DNA of 64,000 bases, from contig NC_087257.1 of NCBI RefSeq assembly GCF_037042905.1, positions 14,234,001 through 14,298,000 on the forward strand, written 5' to 3'. The position numbers were made by a program, and so were the translations under genes. How positions within the stretch are numbered: position 1 is the stretch's first letter; each line of letters opens with the position of its first letter. Source of the DNA: Lytechinus pictus (Eukaryota; Echinodermata; Echinoidea; Temnopleuroida; Toxopneustidae). Under the pieces are notes generated by a model, which did no database searches, was not told the origin of the DNA, and saw only the letters and a program-made list of their open reading frames with translations. Positions 1 through 15,000 of the stretch are shown piece after piece.

Positions 1-1
1 A

Positions 2-78
2 CTCTACATGGTGTACCGTAAACCACATCAACGATTGTACATGCCACCATGCAAACCTTCAAACAACATTTGTGTAAG
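2..78 (+). CDS. Possible partial upstream exon at window edge
   Basis: Bases 2-78 are open in one frame and end at AAG|GTATGT, a good donor. That frame leaves two bases (phase 2). It joins in frame to the next exon only if the alternative acceptor at 226/227 is used; the acceptor at 219/220 needs phase 1 and would hit a stop here. The segment has two cysteines but no recognisable domain. It could be the tail of the region between VWA and the first sushi domain, or plain intron. Confidence 0.3.
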
Positions 79-3000
79 GTATGTTTTTATCTTACAATTA
101 TTCTGAAATTTCTCTTTACAAACAAGGTGCATTGTATAATTCTATGTTATTTTTTGTCTTCATATTTTGGTCCTCACTTTGCATCATTCCCCCTGGCTTT
201 GTTTTTTTTTTTATTTCAGTAACCAGATGCCCCCCGTTATTCATTCCTGCGAATGGTGAAATTTTGATGAACTCTGGCAGTGGCAGTTGTACCGGCGGGG
301 CAGTATATGGATCGGAGTGCCAGGTTTCTTGTCTGGATGGTCATGTACTCTCTGAAGACACAGGGGATCAGTCTTTTGTCACCCTCGTTTGCAACAGATC
401 CAGTTCACTTTCCACAGTTGGAATCTGGAGTGGACAATTGCCAACTTGCAACAGTAAGCAAGGAATTATAAACAAATTTTTATCATGATATATAGGGTTT
501 TTTGTCTCACCTGCATAGCAGAGTGAGACTATAGGCGCCGCTTTTCCGACGGCGGCGGCGTCAACGGCGTCAACACCAAATCTTAACCTGAGGTTAAGTT
601 TTTGAAATGACAGCATAACTTAGAAAGTATAAGGACCTAGTTCATGAAACTTTGCCATAAGGTTAATCAAGTATTACTGAACATCCTGTCTGAGTTTAGT
701 GTCACATGACCAAGGTCAAAGGTCATTTAGCGTCAATGAACTTAGACCATGTTGGGGGAATCAACATCAAAATCTTAACTTAAGGTTAAGTTTTTGAAAT
801 GTCATCATAACTTAGAAAATATATTGACCTAGTTCATGAAACTTATACATAAGGTTAATCAAGTATTATCAAACATCCTGCATGAGTTTCACGTCACATG
901 ATCCAGGTCAAAGGTCATTTAGGGTCAATGAACTTTGGCCGAATTGGGGGTATCTGTTGAATTACCATCATAACTTTGACAGTTTATGGATCTGATTCAT
1001 GAAACTTGGACATAATAGTAATCAAGTATCACTGAACATCCTGTGCAAGTTTCAGGTCACATAATCAAGGTCAAAGGTCATTTAGGGTCAATGAACTTTG
1101 GCCAAATTGGGGTATTTGTTGAATTACCATCATAACTTTGAAAGTGTCTTGATCTAATTCATAAAACTTGGACATAAGAGTAATCAAGTATCACAGAACA
1201 TCCTGTGCGCATTTTAGGTCACATGACCAAGGTCAAAGGTCATTGAACTATGGCCATAATGGGGGTATCTGTTGAATTACCATCATAACTTTGAAAGTTT
1301 ATGGATCTGACTCGTTAAACTTGGACATAATAGTAATCAAGTATCACTTAACATCCTGTGCGAGTTTCAGGTCACATGATCATGGTCAAAGGTCATGTAA
1401 GTTCAATGAACTTTGGCCACGTTGGGGGTATTTGTTGAATTACCATCATATCTCTGTAAGTGTATTGGTCTAGTTCATAAAACGTGGAAATAAGAGTAAC
1501 CAAGTATCACCAAACATCTTGTGCAAGTTATAGTAGTTTTCAAAATCAGCACTGCTGCTATATTGAATTGTGTGATGCAGGTGAGATCGCCAGAGGCATT
1601 CCACTTGTTTTTCTTTTGTTGTATCGATAATGTCACATGAATCTGTGAAAATTTTGTCGGACTTGATAATTGTTTATGGTAAATTTTCTTTGCGCTTTAT
1701 CATTAGAATGATTAATTAAGCATTATTTCATATTGATTTTGAATAATTTTAACACAAGGGAAAGGTGAATTCATTAATTGAATGAATAACATTTACCCTC
1801 ATATTCTACATATGTTCAAAGCCTGTACATCTGGAGTGGACAATTGCCATCTTGCAACAGTAAGCAAGGAATTATAACCAACTTTTATCATGAAATAAAT
1901 TGTTTTTTTTTTCTTTTGTTTAATCGATAATGTCATATGAATCTGTGAAAATTCTATCTGATGTGATAATTGTTTAATGTAACTTTTATTTGTGCTATAT
2001 TAGAATGATTATTTTTTTTTTTTTCTTATTGAATGTGAATAATTTTTCTGGGAAGATTTTGCAAGGCGATGCTAGTTGTGATGTTAATAGTAATAAGTTC
2101 AAGATATTCTGATAAATTATAGAATAATATCATGTTTCACTGTAATGCACAGAAATTGAATGTGACATTCCAATGGTATCCAATGGATCCGTCTCTGGTT
2201 GCCCACTATCTGCTGTCTATGGCGATTCATGCTACTTCAGGTGCAACAGTGGATTCGAGAGCAGCGATGGAAAGAAGTCTATCACCAGAGTTTGCCAGGC
2301 CAATGCAACATTTGACGGACAAGACCTCAACTGTGATGGTAAATTCCAGAATGTTTATATAAAGTACTGTTTGTTGTATTGATATCAACTTCTGATAAGT
2401 TATAACCTTAAGGTTGTCCTATCAATAATTTTTTTTTATAAAGGTTTGGCATTGTTATGATAATTATAGTAACAAAATATAATGCCATTGCAAGGTCAAT
2501 TTTCATCCTGTCTTCCTACTGTCCACATTTAACCATAAGAAGACTGGGGGGGCTGATTCAGCCCCCCTGACATTTTTCGCGATAAATCTGCCGCGCGAAA
2601 TTTTTTGACCGCGTCACTCGCTGACTTTTTACTTTCAAGTCTCGCGCAACTTTTGAGACCAAAATTGTGATCCCCGGGTACGCGGTCCTGAAATTACACA
2701 ACATTTTGTAAGTGCATGCAGACCCCAAATTACTCAAAAACGTGAATTTGTGTACAAATCCAATGCAAATAGTGTTTTTAGCCAAAATTCATAAATGTAT
2801 CATTATTTTTCCTTTTACTGCTTAAAATCAATTAATTTTATCTTTTTTAGGGTCAAGATAAAGTCCCTGACGATTTCCATTGAAAAAAATAATAAAAAAC
2901 GAAAAGTCGAAAAACAAAGAACTACATAAGAAATTTAGAAAACAAAGGAATACATAAGAAAATAAATGTGATGTTGAAATTTTTGAAAAATAAATTTGAT

Positions 3001-6000
3001 CAGATGCCTATCTTGAGTATGTGAAACAAAAATTAGCATTTTAGGAGCATTATTTTATTAATTAGAGCAAACTTATGATCTTACACATAAATTAGCATAT
3101 TAATGAGCAATGAGATTTTTCGCAGAATTTGATATTATAGTTTTGTAGATAATGCCATGGGTGACGCGCGTGCCAATTTTTGTGGCGATCGTGCGATCAA
3201 CGGCAGAGATCATAAGGGGGGGGGGCTGAATCAGCCACCCCAGTCTTCTTAGGCGTCTAAATAGCCCAGTCTATTTAGGGTTAATACTACTTCTAATAAT
3301 GACACAGTCCTTGAATAGTGCATATTTCTAGGATATCATTTCCCTGGCCTTAGCCCCAACCTTTTACAGCTAGGAGCATTTCAGAGAATAAATTATTGTC
3401 ACCCCGGCATTTAGCTCACTTGGATTGAGTGCATCACAATGTGGATCAATTTTTTGCTGAAGGGAATTACACCATGGCTGGGATTCGAACCCACCACCCT
3501 CAGTTTCAAAGTCACTTATTCACTGGGCCACAACACTCCATTTAAAGCATTTCTCTTTACCAGAATTGTAACATGTTACATTTAGAGATTTACTAAAATG
3601 ACAATTACAAAAATCAAGCACTTTTAGTAAATGTCTTATGGTTTAACACAAATGGAATAGATAAAGAGAAATCTGGTATGCGTCGCTCACCAAATGTGTA
3701 GATTAATTTATCATTGTTTTCTTCATATCTGTCATATAGTTCAAATATCATGTCCTGCACTGATGGAACCCGAGCATGGGTCTGTTTTTCCACCTATATG
3801 TACCCAATCTGGAGGTGTTCCTTATGATACACATTGCTCATTCTTGTGCAATCGTGGCTACCTACAAAATGGAGTTTATTACAAGACATGCCTTCCTACT
3901 GGAATGTGGAGTGACACACGTGAAGTAACATGCACAGGTGCACACATTTAAAACACCGTTTAAACTTTTCATTCAAAACTGTTTACTATTTGTACTTTAC
4001 AGTAGTTGTTTAAGAGTTAAAATACCATACTTAATTCATTGAAGATTAGATAATGAAACTGTAATGTTTAAACTGTTACACTACCACTGACAACTTCATG
4101 CAGTAAACCGTGTCTTATAATATGTTTAAAGTGCGTTTTTACTGTGTAGGTCCTATGTGCTCTTTATGTCTCTGGTGGATGAAATAATTATTGTTTTATT
4201 TTTCCATAAATCCAGTCTAAAGCTTTGGTAAATGGTCAGTGATATGGATCATACTTCAGTATTGCCCAACATTCCAATAGCTTAAAAGAGTGATTAAATT
4301 TTAACTATGTTTAATTCATATTTCAATACATTGCAGCAATACAGGGATATTATGGTAGGGATTTATTGGATATAACAAAGACAATAGAAATGCAATTCAA
4401 ACCCTGAGAATATAACAAATTAGACTGAATAACACGATTAACTGAATGATATAAGGCTTAATATCAAGTTGTTTTGAAGTTGCAGTTCAACATTTACATC
4501 AACATGACAGGCCTATTAAATCTCAGGTTTTTTAGGAATTCCTATTTTTTTTCAAAATCTCTTGTATATTATTCTGATTTTTATGAAATAGAGCTACGTA
4601 TTGCAGAGCTGGGCACCAGTCACCGCTACTTTCGCGCTAGCATGCTGTCGACTTGGATTTCTGTGCAAATTCAATGATTTATCATTTTTAAGATATGTTG
4701 CTAAAGTTGCGAGAACGTCGGCAAACTCAGAGCAAAGCCACAGATTTCTTCAATTGAACATAGCACGTGCTCCAGAAATATGGCGCGAATTCCGCATTTT
4801 TAATGGATTCTGGAGTTGAAATCTGGAATTTCCTGTGGTGAGGATAGTGCCTTAAATGTGGTTCAATTTTGTTTTCTTAAATTGCATTTTCAGACAACGA
4901 GGCTCCCGTTTTCTCATCTCCATGTCCATTAAACCTTTACTACAATGCTGAGAGGGGTCTTTCATATGCCTTCATACCAGAGATAAGCGACCTTGAACCA
5001 GACGCATCTGACAACTCTGGAGAATTCAACATTACCCTGTAAGCTGATTTGTTTGTTTCTATTAAGCAAGTTTTGCTTTCTATTCATGCCCATCTCGATG
5101 GATATCAAAGGCTAAGTGCAGTTTGACATGTAGTAACGTCAGAACAGTATGGGTTCAATAAAATAGTTGTGTGCATGTAGATCGAAAGGAAACGGAAAAA
5201 ATGTACTTATAGGGAGCACAAATTTTATGTGAAATAGGAATGGCTCATTTTTTAATGTCCAAAGTGACAGAATTTCAATAAAAATGAGGGTATACCAGTT
5301 TATAAAAAGAAATTGAGACTTTTCTGAGTTATGTATTGCCACTGTAAAATTCACATTCAGTCAGAACAGACTGCTTTTAAATTTCAGCAATTACTAAACA
5401 TATAAAAGTGACACTATATAAGTGTATAACACATAAAATTCAATTTCCAAATCAATTCAATTCAGTTTTATTGTTTAACCATCAAATACGAAAAAAAATA
5501 CAAACAAGTTGACAACAAAATTAAGGGAAAATACAATATGCAATGATGGTAAGGTGACCCTGGAGAAGCAAGGCTTGTAAAAAGGGACCACCAGGTAACA
5601 ACAATATCAACAATTGTCCAAAATACAAACATAACTATCTATAAAAAAATATGCTTATCTATGAATAACACACTCATGCAGGGAAAAATTAAATAAGTAA
5701 TTCAGGGAGATTAAGAGGTCAACATTGCCCTGCACAACTTTTTAAATTCAGAAACAGTGGAGCTGTTTTTAATTTCATTGGGAAGTTTATTCCATAGTTT
5801 TGGAAAATTCATTTTAAAAGAATTAGACACAACAGAAGTTCGAACTTTAAGGAGGTGAATGTGATCACTCTTGACGAGTATTGTAAGTATGAATTTGGGG
5901 CAAAAATATATCTTAACCCTATTTTATAGACTTGGCTATTTTGATGCCTAAGAAGACTGGGGGGCTGATTCAGCCCCCCCTTATGATCTCGGCCGTCGAT

Positions 6001-9000
6001 CTCGCGATCGCGACGAAAATTGGCACGCGCGGTACCCATGGCATAATCTACAAGATCAAATTCTTGAAAAATCTCATTGCTAATTATGTGTAAAATCAAA
6101 AGTTTGCTTTAATCGACTAAATAATGCCCCTAAAATGCAAATTTTTGGTACACAGACACTCTATATGAATCTGATCAAATGTATTTAAAAAAATTCAAAA
6201 TCACATTTATTTTAATATGTATTTTATTGTTTTCTAAATTTCTTATGTATTTCTCTGTTTTTCGACTTTCTGTTTCTTTTTTTTTTCAAAAAAAATTGTC
6301 GGGGACTTTATTTTGACCATAAATAAGATGGAATTAATTGATCTCAATCAGTAAAAGGAAAAATAATGACACATTTATGAATTTTTACTCAAAACACTAT
6401 TTGCATTGGATTTGTACACAAATTCATGTTTTTGTGCAATTTTGGGTCTGCATGCACTTACGAAATGTTACGTAATTTCGGAACCGCGTACCCGGGTTGC
6501 AAATTTGGTCTCAAAAGTTGCGCGAGACTTGAATGTTGAAAGTCAGTGAACCACGCGGTCAAAATATTTCGCGGGGCTGATTCAGCCCCCCCCCCCCCCA
6601 GTCTTCTTAGGGTTAAGGTAGGAGGTAAAATTGTAGTATGGAACTTGAATGAATTCAGTGATATTAACTCTTTTAATGTAAAATTTTTAATTGGGTAAAT
6701 AGCGGTTTAATTGGAATGACTATTAATGTAGCATTTCTTATAATTCGGATTGCTTTCTTTTGTAGAATATATAACTTATTAAATAGTTTGAGTGTCGAAG
6801 AATTATATTGTTTTATAAAGTAGTCAAAATAGTCTGAGGCATAAAATGTCTAAGTCTGCAGAGAACCCCAATAGATCTTGAAACTTTATGAAACTGATGA
6901 TATAAGTTCGTTATTTTTTGTGAGTAAGTGAATAACGAAAAGGGTAAAACTGAAGAGCAATGAATTATATCATTTATGCATAAAAAAATAGGAGGGGGCC
7001 TAACACAGACCCCTGAGAAATTCCGCAGGATATATAACTTAGATTAGATTTGACACCATCGACCACCACTTGTTGCCTTCTATGTAACAAATAACTGGTG
7101 AACCACTGTATTGGAACTTCTCTAATAATACCTTAATTTTCTAATTTACTTATCAAAATGTGGTAATCGATGGTGTCAAATGAAGTGATTAGATTGCTTT
7201 CATCTTAAGTGTCTGGATACTGGGCTACCATGAGTATTTGATATGCATGAACAAAAATTGAACCAAAATGATTTTTCCTTAAATGATAAAAATAACCTTT
7301 GATAAGCTTTAAAACAAGCAGGCCGCCTAAATTTATAATATGCCAGGTTGTTAAATAATGAATTGTTGGAGGGTTGTGGTGGTTACGACTCTCGTCTTTC
7401 AATCTGAGGGACATGGGTTCGATTCCCAACCATGGCATGTTTTCCTCCAGCAAGAAATGTACAACCCAGGTGAGGTGAATGGGTACCTGGTAGGAAGGAA
7501 TTCCTTGAATGCTTGAGCGCCTAAATTGCAGCTCGGCTACAGCTGGGGTAATAATATGATACCAAGTGTAAAGCGCAGAAGAGTATATTAATATAGTAGC
7601 TGCACTATATAAATGGTCCATATTATTATCATTATTATAATTTATAAATATATCACACATTTCATTACTTTGTTAAGGAATTCAATGATACCAGCCAATA
7701 ACCTGTTTCCCGAGAACCCAACGAGATTGGTCTACATGGCCGTTGATGCAGAGGGCAATCTAGCTGTCTGTCACGTAATTATTCATGTAACAGGTACATT
7801 TTTGTTTTCATATCCATGATATTAATTCATGTCTAGTGCCTTTTTTTGCAGCATTGACATTGATTGGATAAAAGAAAAAAAGAGAGACTTGAATGTACGT
7901 ACTATTGATAAATCAAAATTGAATTCTTAGTTAAACAAATTTGAAGATCTTTTAGATCAAATTTATTTTCCTGCAACCTATTGTTGACCTTTAAAAACAT
8001 ACACTCTAAAAAACGAACTAAGAGCTAATTTAGCTCTTAAAGAGCGTGTACGGTGACTGCACTTCGGAGTGCTATTTTTACTCGTTCAAATTTGAACTTG
8101 ACAAATCAGCACTCCGAAGTGCAGTCACTGTACAAGCTCTTTAAGAGCTAAATTAGCTCTTTGGTTTTTTAGAGTGTATAAACACGTATACAAGAGGACT
8201 CGAACGTCGAACAAGTATGCTTGGCAATTAGCACTTGGTGCTCTAGCTGGAGTGATCCCCAAGCATGTCAGGGGTCTTAAAAACTTTGCATTGCATATTG
8301 GCGAGACAGAATTTGAAAAAAAAATACACAAGAGAAAGATAAGCCTTAGATATTCTTTTCTACATGTGAGTGAAGTTGATCAAACCAATGGACTTTCTCT
8401 TCATTCCCAGACCTTTTTTTTGTCCTTCTATATGTGTATTTACAGTGTTCCGATGTCCTCGGCTTCAAGCTCCTTTCCATGGATCTATAATCAACTGTAG
8501 TGTTAGCCCTGTGTATGGATCTGAATGTTCCTACTTGTGTAATGAAGGATATGAACTTGAAGGATCTGAAAGAAGGACGTGTGAACTGAGTGGCAATCAT
8601 GGGCCTGCAAGTTGGACCGGTTATGAACCAGTATGCCAAGGTTTGTAAAATAAGTAGTTTGAAATTATAGTATCCAACAGTTCCTGGAGTAAACGTTTGA
8701 AAACAAAGTATATATTCTAATGCAATACACATATTTCCTTAGGGTTAATTATCTGAACCTATCCTTTGAGACAGTAGATGATACGTTGACTACAATCATT
8801 AATTTTTTTACTGCACCTGTTAATTGCAGCAAAGACCTGTCCTGCACTGATGACCCCTCAAAATGCTGTAAAATCTGGCTGCATCAACAACCCACCAAGC
8901 GTTGAAATTTATGGCACGCAATGTTTCTTCTACTGTATTTATGGTTTTGAAGGGATTGGCGAAAGTGGCTCTTTGTGCCAAGCAGATGGAACATGGACAA

Positions 9001-12000
9001 GTAATAATTTCACTTGCAGAGGTATGTCCAAACATGCATGGAGCATGTTCCATAATATTTACCATTATGAAAACTTTACCATCCAATGGTAACTAACTTG
9101 GTATAACTGCTCAACAACCATATTCAGGCTTTAAGGGAAGTTAACACTGAATATTAACATAATAGTAGATTATATGCAACCGGATACTGGTGTCTTTCAG
9201 TTCCTATGTGCAAGGTTGTTTTGTGTTTAAGGTTTGATTTTCGTTGTCTGTGTATTTTTAGTTGCACCGTTTTTTTCCTGTCCATTTATTGATGTAAAAT
9301 GTCATGATAACCAGGTTCACACTGTTTGGCAGCGGTTGATCAGGAGTATTCTATTGTGCTTTCTTTACTGGCATTTTCTTATATTGTTCACTGACCTGAA
9401 TTAAATCAGATTCCCTTTCCGAAATGTAAACTGAATTGGCATAATTATCTATGATCATACATGTATGTAAAAATAGGTTTACTGATTACTAATTCTTAAG
9501 ATATATCTTTAGGTAGGCCCTACTTTCATGCATAATCACAAAGTCAATGTCGGTTTTGTTTAGCTACATTATGTGCAGCCTTGGATATTCCACATGGGTC
9601 TTCGGTTGCACCAGAAAATTGTGCCGTCGATCCTGTTTTTGGCCAGTCGTGTGTTGTATCATGCAATCAAGAAGGATACCAGCTTTCTCCTCCAAACTTC
9701 TCTTTGCTGTCATGCCTCGGAAATGGCAAGTGGGCTCCAGGCAACACAACATTTACAACATGCAAAGGTAAGTCTGTATATAAAAAGTCTTGAGGCCTGA
9801 ATACATAATGTAACATTAAATTTTGATTCTTGCCACTTCAAAAGAAAATCAAATACCATTCAAGGCCATATACTCCTAATCCTTGCAAAACTGGTATTAT
9901 GGATGATGGAAAGGATTTATCCATTCTTGCTTGACACTTGTAGAGTGTGTGTTTTATTTTCTCAATTTGAAAAGCATTAAATTCAAAAGAATGTGAAAGT
10001 AAAGTTAGCTGTCACCAATTAGGTGGTTCTGAAAATAACTTGATTGTCAAATCATGAGATTTAATAATATTTATTGACATTAATAATTACTAACTTTTAA
10101 CCACAAAATGATTTCTCATAAACAAAAATGACTTTCCTAATGTACAACAGCATACACTTGCTCAGGAAGGTTGACGTCTCCTAAAGATGGACAGTCAACC
10201 TGCTCGACACGTTGAGTCTTCTCTCCTGCTCAACTCGTGGTCTGCAATTCCACTCGCCGACACAAGCCAGCTTTCACCTGACTCATCTCTCTAACTCAAG
10301 CCTCATATTTTTTTGGTTTAAAGTCCTTTTAAGAACTACAACGGCCAATTTCAGAAAAGAATAATCTACTTTCCAAACTTCCCCTTCCGTGCCTCTTCAG
10401 TCTTCATTTCACTTCTACCTTTATCCACTTTCCTCAGTTCTTCTAAGACTCACACATGATTCACTGTTAACCACTCCTGTGATTGTCCATACCAAATGAT
10501 ATTGAACTTTTTTTTGTAAAGTGCAACTTTACATGATTTTATATTGACAAATTGTGGTTGAATAAGCTTCTATTGAGAGTAAATCTATTTCTATTTATTC
10601 CTCTTACAGACATACTGAGCCCATCGTTCTCTCAGTGTCCCCAATACCTGACTTTCAATCCTCCAAGGTGGGAAACGCTTGCTAACGTGTTCTGGAATGT
10701 TTCAGCTACAGACAATAGTGGTGAAGAACCCACTATTTCATGTAACAAGGACCAAGGCCCTATGGCCGAAGGTGACTACCAGGTGAGATGCACCGCCTCG
10801 GATGCCACAGGGAATAGCAGAATGTGTACATTTGACATCGAAGTGCAAAGTAAGTTAGTGGGTCCAAGCGAAGGATCGTAAGATTGGTCATGTCTTTGGA
10901 TAGAAAGTACACTGTTAAGATGTCCTTGATTAGCCATATTAAAAAGTGTGCACTAGTATAAACGGTGTATACCTACAGCATAATGCATTTCTTAAAAAGT
11001 GTCATTGGCGTACTCAATACCAACAAATCATTTCGAAAGGAATAAGGTTGGACATGCTTTGAATATGTTCCTTCTTCTTTTTGTCCTCATACTAACGAAT
11101 AATGGGAATAAAGTCTTCTGCTACTGTTATAAATTTTTCAATTTCATGATCTTAACCAGGGTCTTAATTTCTTACTCAACGTTGATTTTTTTGTCTATGC
11201 TGTTAGGAACTCATATTGATCATCCAAGTATCAATAATCGGGTTCTTATGATAAACAGGTTCTTATGATGATCATCATGTTTGGTATAATTGATAACCCA
11301 AATAGGTATCTATATTCCTATGACATGTCTTCCATTGATTTTATATTTTGACTCATAATAAAAAAAGTTCACAGATGCCGTCAATATTGGCTACCACCAT
11401 TCGCTGACTTTGTTGGTGCCTGTGAAACCATTTGGGGTGCTGAGTGCAATTTAGCTTGCTCTTCTGGCTACCAGCTGATAGGGTCTAGTAAGGTCACGTG
11501 TGAGTATGATGGCTCTAAAACAAGCTGGAATGCAGAAACGGCACCTACATGTGAAGGTAGATATGGTTCTTAATGATAATTTTCTTTGTAGAGATTACAT
11601 AATTAAAAACACAAGTTCTCATTGCAGAATAATTTCCTACTCACAAGTGCTTGGAATGGATATCATTATAATGTACCTAAACAGTTCTTTTAAAATATAG
11701 ACTAACATTGCAATAATAGTTTGAAATATAATTGTTATATACCTTTATAGGCATGGATCCACTAGATAATACAGATTATATGACACCTAGATAGATCCTT
11801 GTGATTTGATTGGTTGTTTGATATCGATCATTCAGCCCGTTTTGCAATGACGTCATCAACTGTGCAATTTTGGATCCATACAATTTTGTCCATTGCACTC
11901 GCGCACCGAGACTGCAGCTCATGCACCAGCAGTGCGCATGTTGTAATGACGTAACAATCACTGCAACAGACCGAACTCGCACTGCATGGGCATGTTTTGC

Positions 12001-15000
12001 ATCGAAATTCATGTATTTCATATGGAAAAAGAAATCATTTTCAAGGTGTCATATAAACCAAATAATGAATGTTTTTTCATTCGTGCAATGGACAGAATAC
12101 TTCATTCGGTGAAAGATGAAATAATGATCCATTCAACTCGGCTATATGCCTCATTGAATGGATCTTTTCATCTTTCACCTCATGAAGTATTTTGTCCATT
12201 GCACTCATAAACATTCATTATTTGTATACTAGCTAGGTGGTTTCTATTTCTGATGAAAGAATTCGGCAGAACAGCTTTCTGTCAAATTAACGCTAAGCTG
12301 GTATAACAAATTACATAAGTAGCATTCAACGTCTAAAGTTAATCAGCCATAGTAGTTGACCTTAAAGATGACAACAATTACTCATGGGCCTTTAGGTTAA
12401 AGTGGAGATAAATGTCTAAGATGGGTTTAAACTGACGAACGATTATGAGTTGATTGCTATAATCGCTAAGCCATATTTGTGATAACAAATTTTTGGACTA
12501 TAAACATTCAAAATGATTTTTCCCCTGAATATGAAAGGGTATGATATTTTGTTACAACAATATTTTGCCATTGCTAATTTGAACTAGTTCATTTGTTGAT
12601 ATTGGGGCCAGATTATTAATTTTGAGATTGTTGCCCAAGATCTATATGGAACGTACTCCTTATTCTATTTGCAGCAAGATCTTGTCTGACACTGTTTACA
12701 TGTATGTATTTTTAAACAGTGGAATTAGTGCTACATTCAAAACTCAATTTTCTTTGAGTACTGCCCACGTTGTCGTATCATTATGTGACAGTTTGGATAT
12801 ACCTCACTGATCATTATAAAAATAGATTGAAAACAGATTACATAATGAACTGTTTTAGACTACCCGTATTAGAAATTGTTTTTGCCTTAATAATAACGTT
12901 TAACGTTATAGTCCCAATTTAAGTACAACGTTCGGGGGGTGTTTCACAAAGATTTAAGTATGACTTAAGTCACATTTAAATACCGACGCATACATGATAT
13001 GCAACACGCAATCTTATTGATAAAAAACGCAGTAGTATGCGTCCACTTGCCATGATCTGACCAATGCGGTGATGTCTTTTATACCGCACGCAACAACTAG
13101 GCATTTAAGTGCGACTCTAAGTCATACTTAAATCTTTGTGAAACACCCCCCTGTAGTGCAAAAGTAATGTAGCCAGGAATAAGGAGATGACCCACAAATT
13201 AAACAATCTTCTACTTGCGGGAAGACAGATTATCCATGATGTTGACAAAACGTATAGCTCAAAATGTGATCACCGAATCAGTTGAAACAGATCATTCATT
13301 GACAAGCGTGTTGTATTTGTAGACCTGCTATGGCTGAACAACAACATGAAGCATCACAATTTTTGATGGCCTGTCACCTATTAGCACTTGAACATGAGTT
13401 TTCTTTGCTGTTCTTGTTGATTAGCAATCCAGTGTGATCCTTTAGAACTGCCTGAACATGTCAACATCAATCCACCGTTGTGTGCTGGACCTCTACCTGT
13501 TAGTGCAGGGATAATGTGCACACCATATTGCCCCACTGGTAGAGATCTACATGGTAATGGGCTACCCATCGCTTGTGAAGACAATGGTCAATGGATCAGA
13601 TTCATTAACAGTTCATCGGAAGATTTTGCATGTACAGGTTAGACTTTTTAAACAGGTATTCTGAAAACCATTTTGCATAAGTTATCATAAAGTGAGTATT
13701 TAATCTATTGAGAGGTTATTAGCTGCATCATTTTTTTCTTCAGTTGTAATATTTCTTGACTGTGTTGAAAGGGCTAGCAAGGGTTCTGGGACATGCATGT
13801 ATAGGGGATCATACAGGCAATTAGAAATTATTTTCATGTTCTAAGGCTTCTATTATAGGAACTGACGGTTTCCTGTAAAGGCTATTCTGGGTTTGTTAAG
13901 GAAACATATGGATTTGTAATCGACTAGGTGCATTATGTACTATAATTATGCAGTATAGGTAAAAGATTGATGAGGTAATTGGGATTCATCAAAACTTTTA
14001 GTTTTTAGTCTTGTATGTGTTTGTCAATTACTCTCAGTTTTGGTCACGCGAAAGGTGTATAAGCAAGATCGTGAGAACGAGCTGCAAGATGTCAAATAAT
14101 CAATGGAAACAAACAGTTTAAGGGGGTGCCAGGAAAAAAAAATTCAGTTGGACAAAGTATCAATCCAAGTTGTGCAAGTTTAGATACACATATTTATTTC
14201 ATTTGTGTGTAACTGTAATGTCATCATGCTGAAGGATTGAATCGATGGCACTATATGTCTGTGGTTTTTAGCATTATATTTCCTTCTTGTCTTTGTTGGG
14301 AAGGGAGGGATCTTTGTAATACAGACAGTACCGTGGGATAGGTGAGATGTAAATGAAAAGTAGCAGGACTTGTATAGATCTAGAAAGTTTAGTGCTTTTT
14401 GTCATGCTTGCAGAGATGACTGAGGCTATATTAGGCGCTGCTCTTCCGATGGCGGCAGGGCTGTCGACATCCTGCCTGGGTTTCGGGTCACGTTACCAGG
14501 TCAAATGTAATTTATGTCAAAGGTCGATATCGGTGGTAATTGTTAAATTGCCATCATAACAATGAAAGTTAATGAATCTAGTTTATGAAACTGAGAAATA
14601 AGAGCAATCAAGTATCACTGAACATCTTCCATGGGTTTCTGGTCACATGATAAAGGTCAAATTTCATCAAGGGTCAATGAACGTAGGATATTAATATGAA
14701 TGGCATTCCTTATTATTCAGTAGTTGTTTTAATGTCAGCATTTCTGTTATATTAAATCGCATAATTGGCGAGATTGCCAGAGGCATTCCAGTTGTTTGGA
14801 GTAAATTCAGTGTGGTTCTAGTTTTCTCCCTTCAAAATGATGCCCTTCAAGTAAAAAACAATCTTTAATTAATCGAAGGGTTCTTTATCGAATAACCATT
14901 TGCTCCATATGATCTTTACACACATGCTGGCCTATACCCGTCTTCCAAATGATGCCAATTTAGACCCGTTTAGTTTCTTAGTTACTTGAGCGAGAGATGG

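Noticed and set aside
1291..1473. Open frame inside the AGGTCA array
   Set aside because: Repeat unit sequence; frame not kept in neighbouring units.
3404..3541. tRNA gene on the - strand
   Set aside because: A and B box-like sequences are present but acceptor and anticodon stems do not pair well; the downstream body matches other SINE copies.
7390..7440. tRNA gene on the + strand
   Set aside because: Same reasoning: a SINE head with B box, followed by SINE body and an ATT tail.
8720..8905. Open frame overlapping CCP5 in another register
   Set aside because: Runs across the acceptor and does not encode a domain; the CCP frame explains the sequence.
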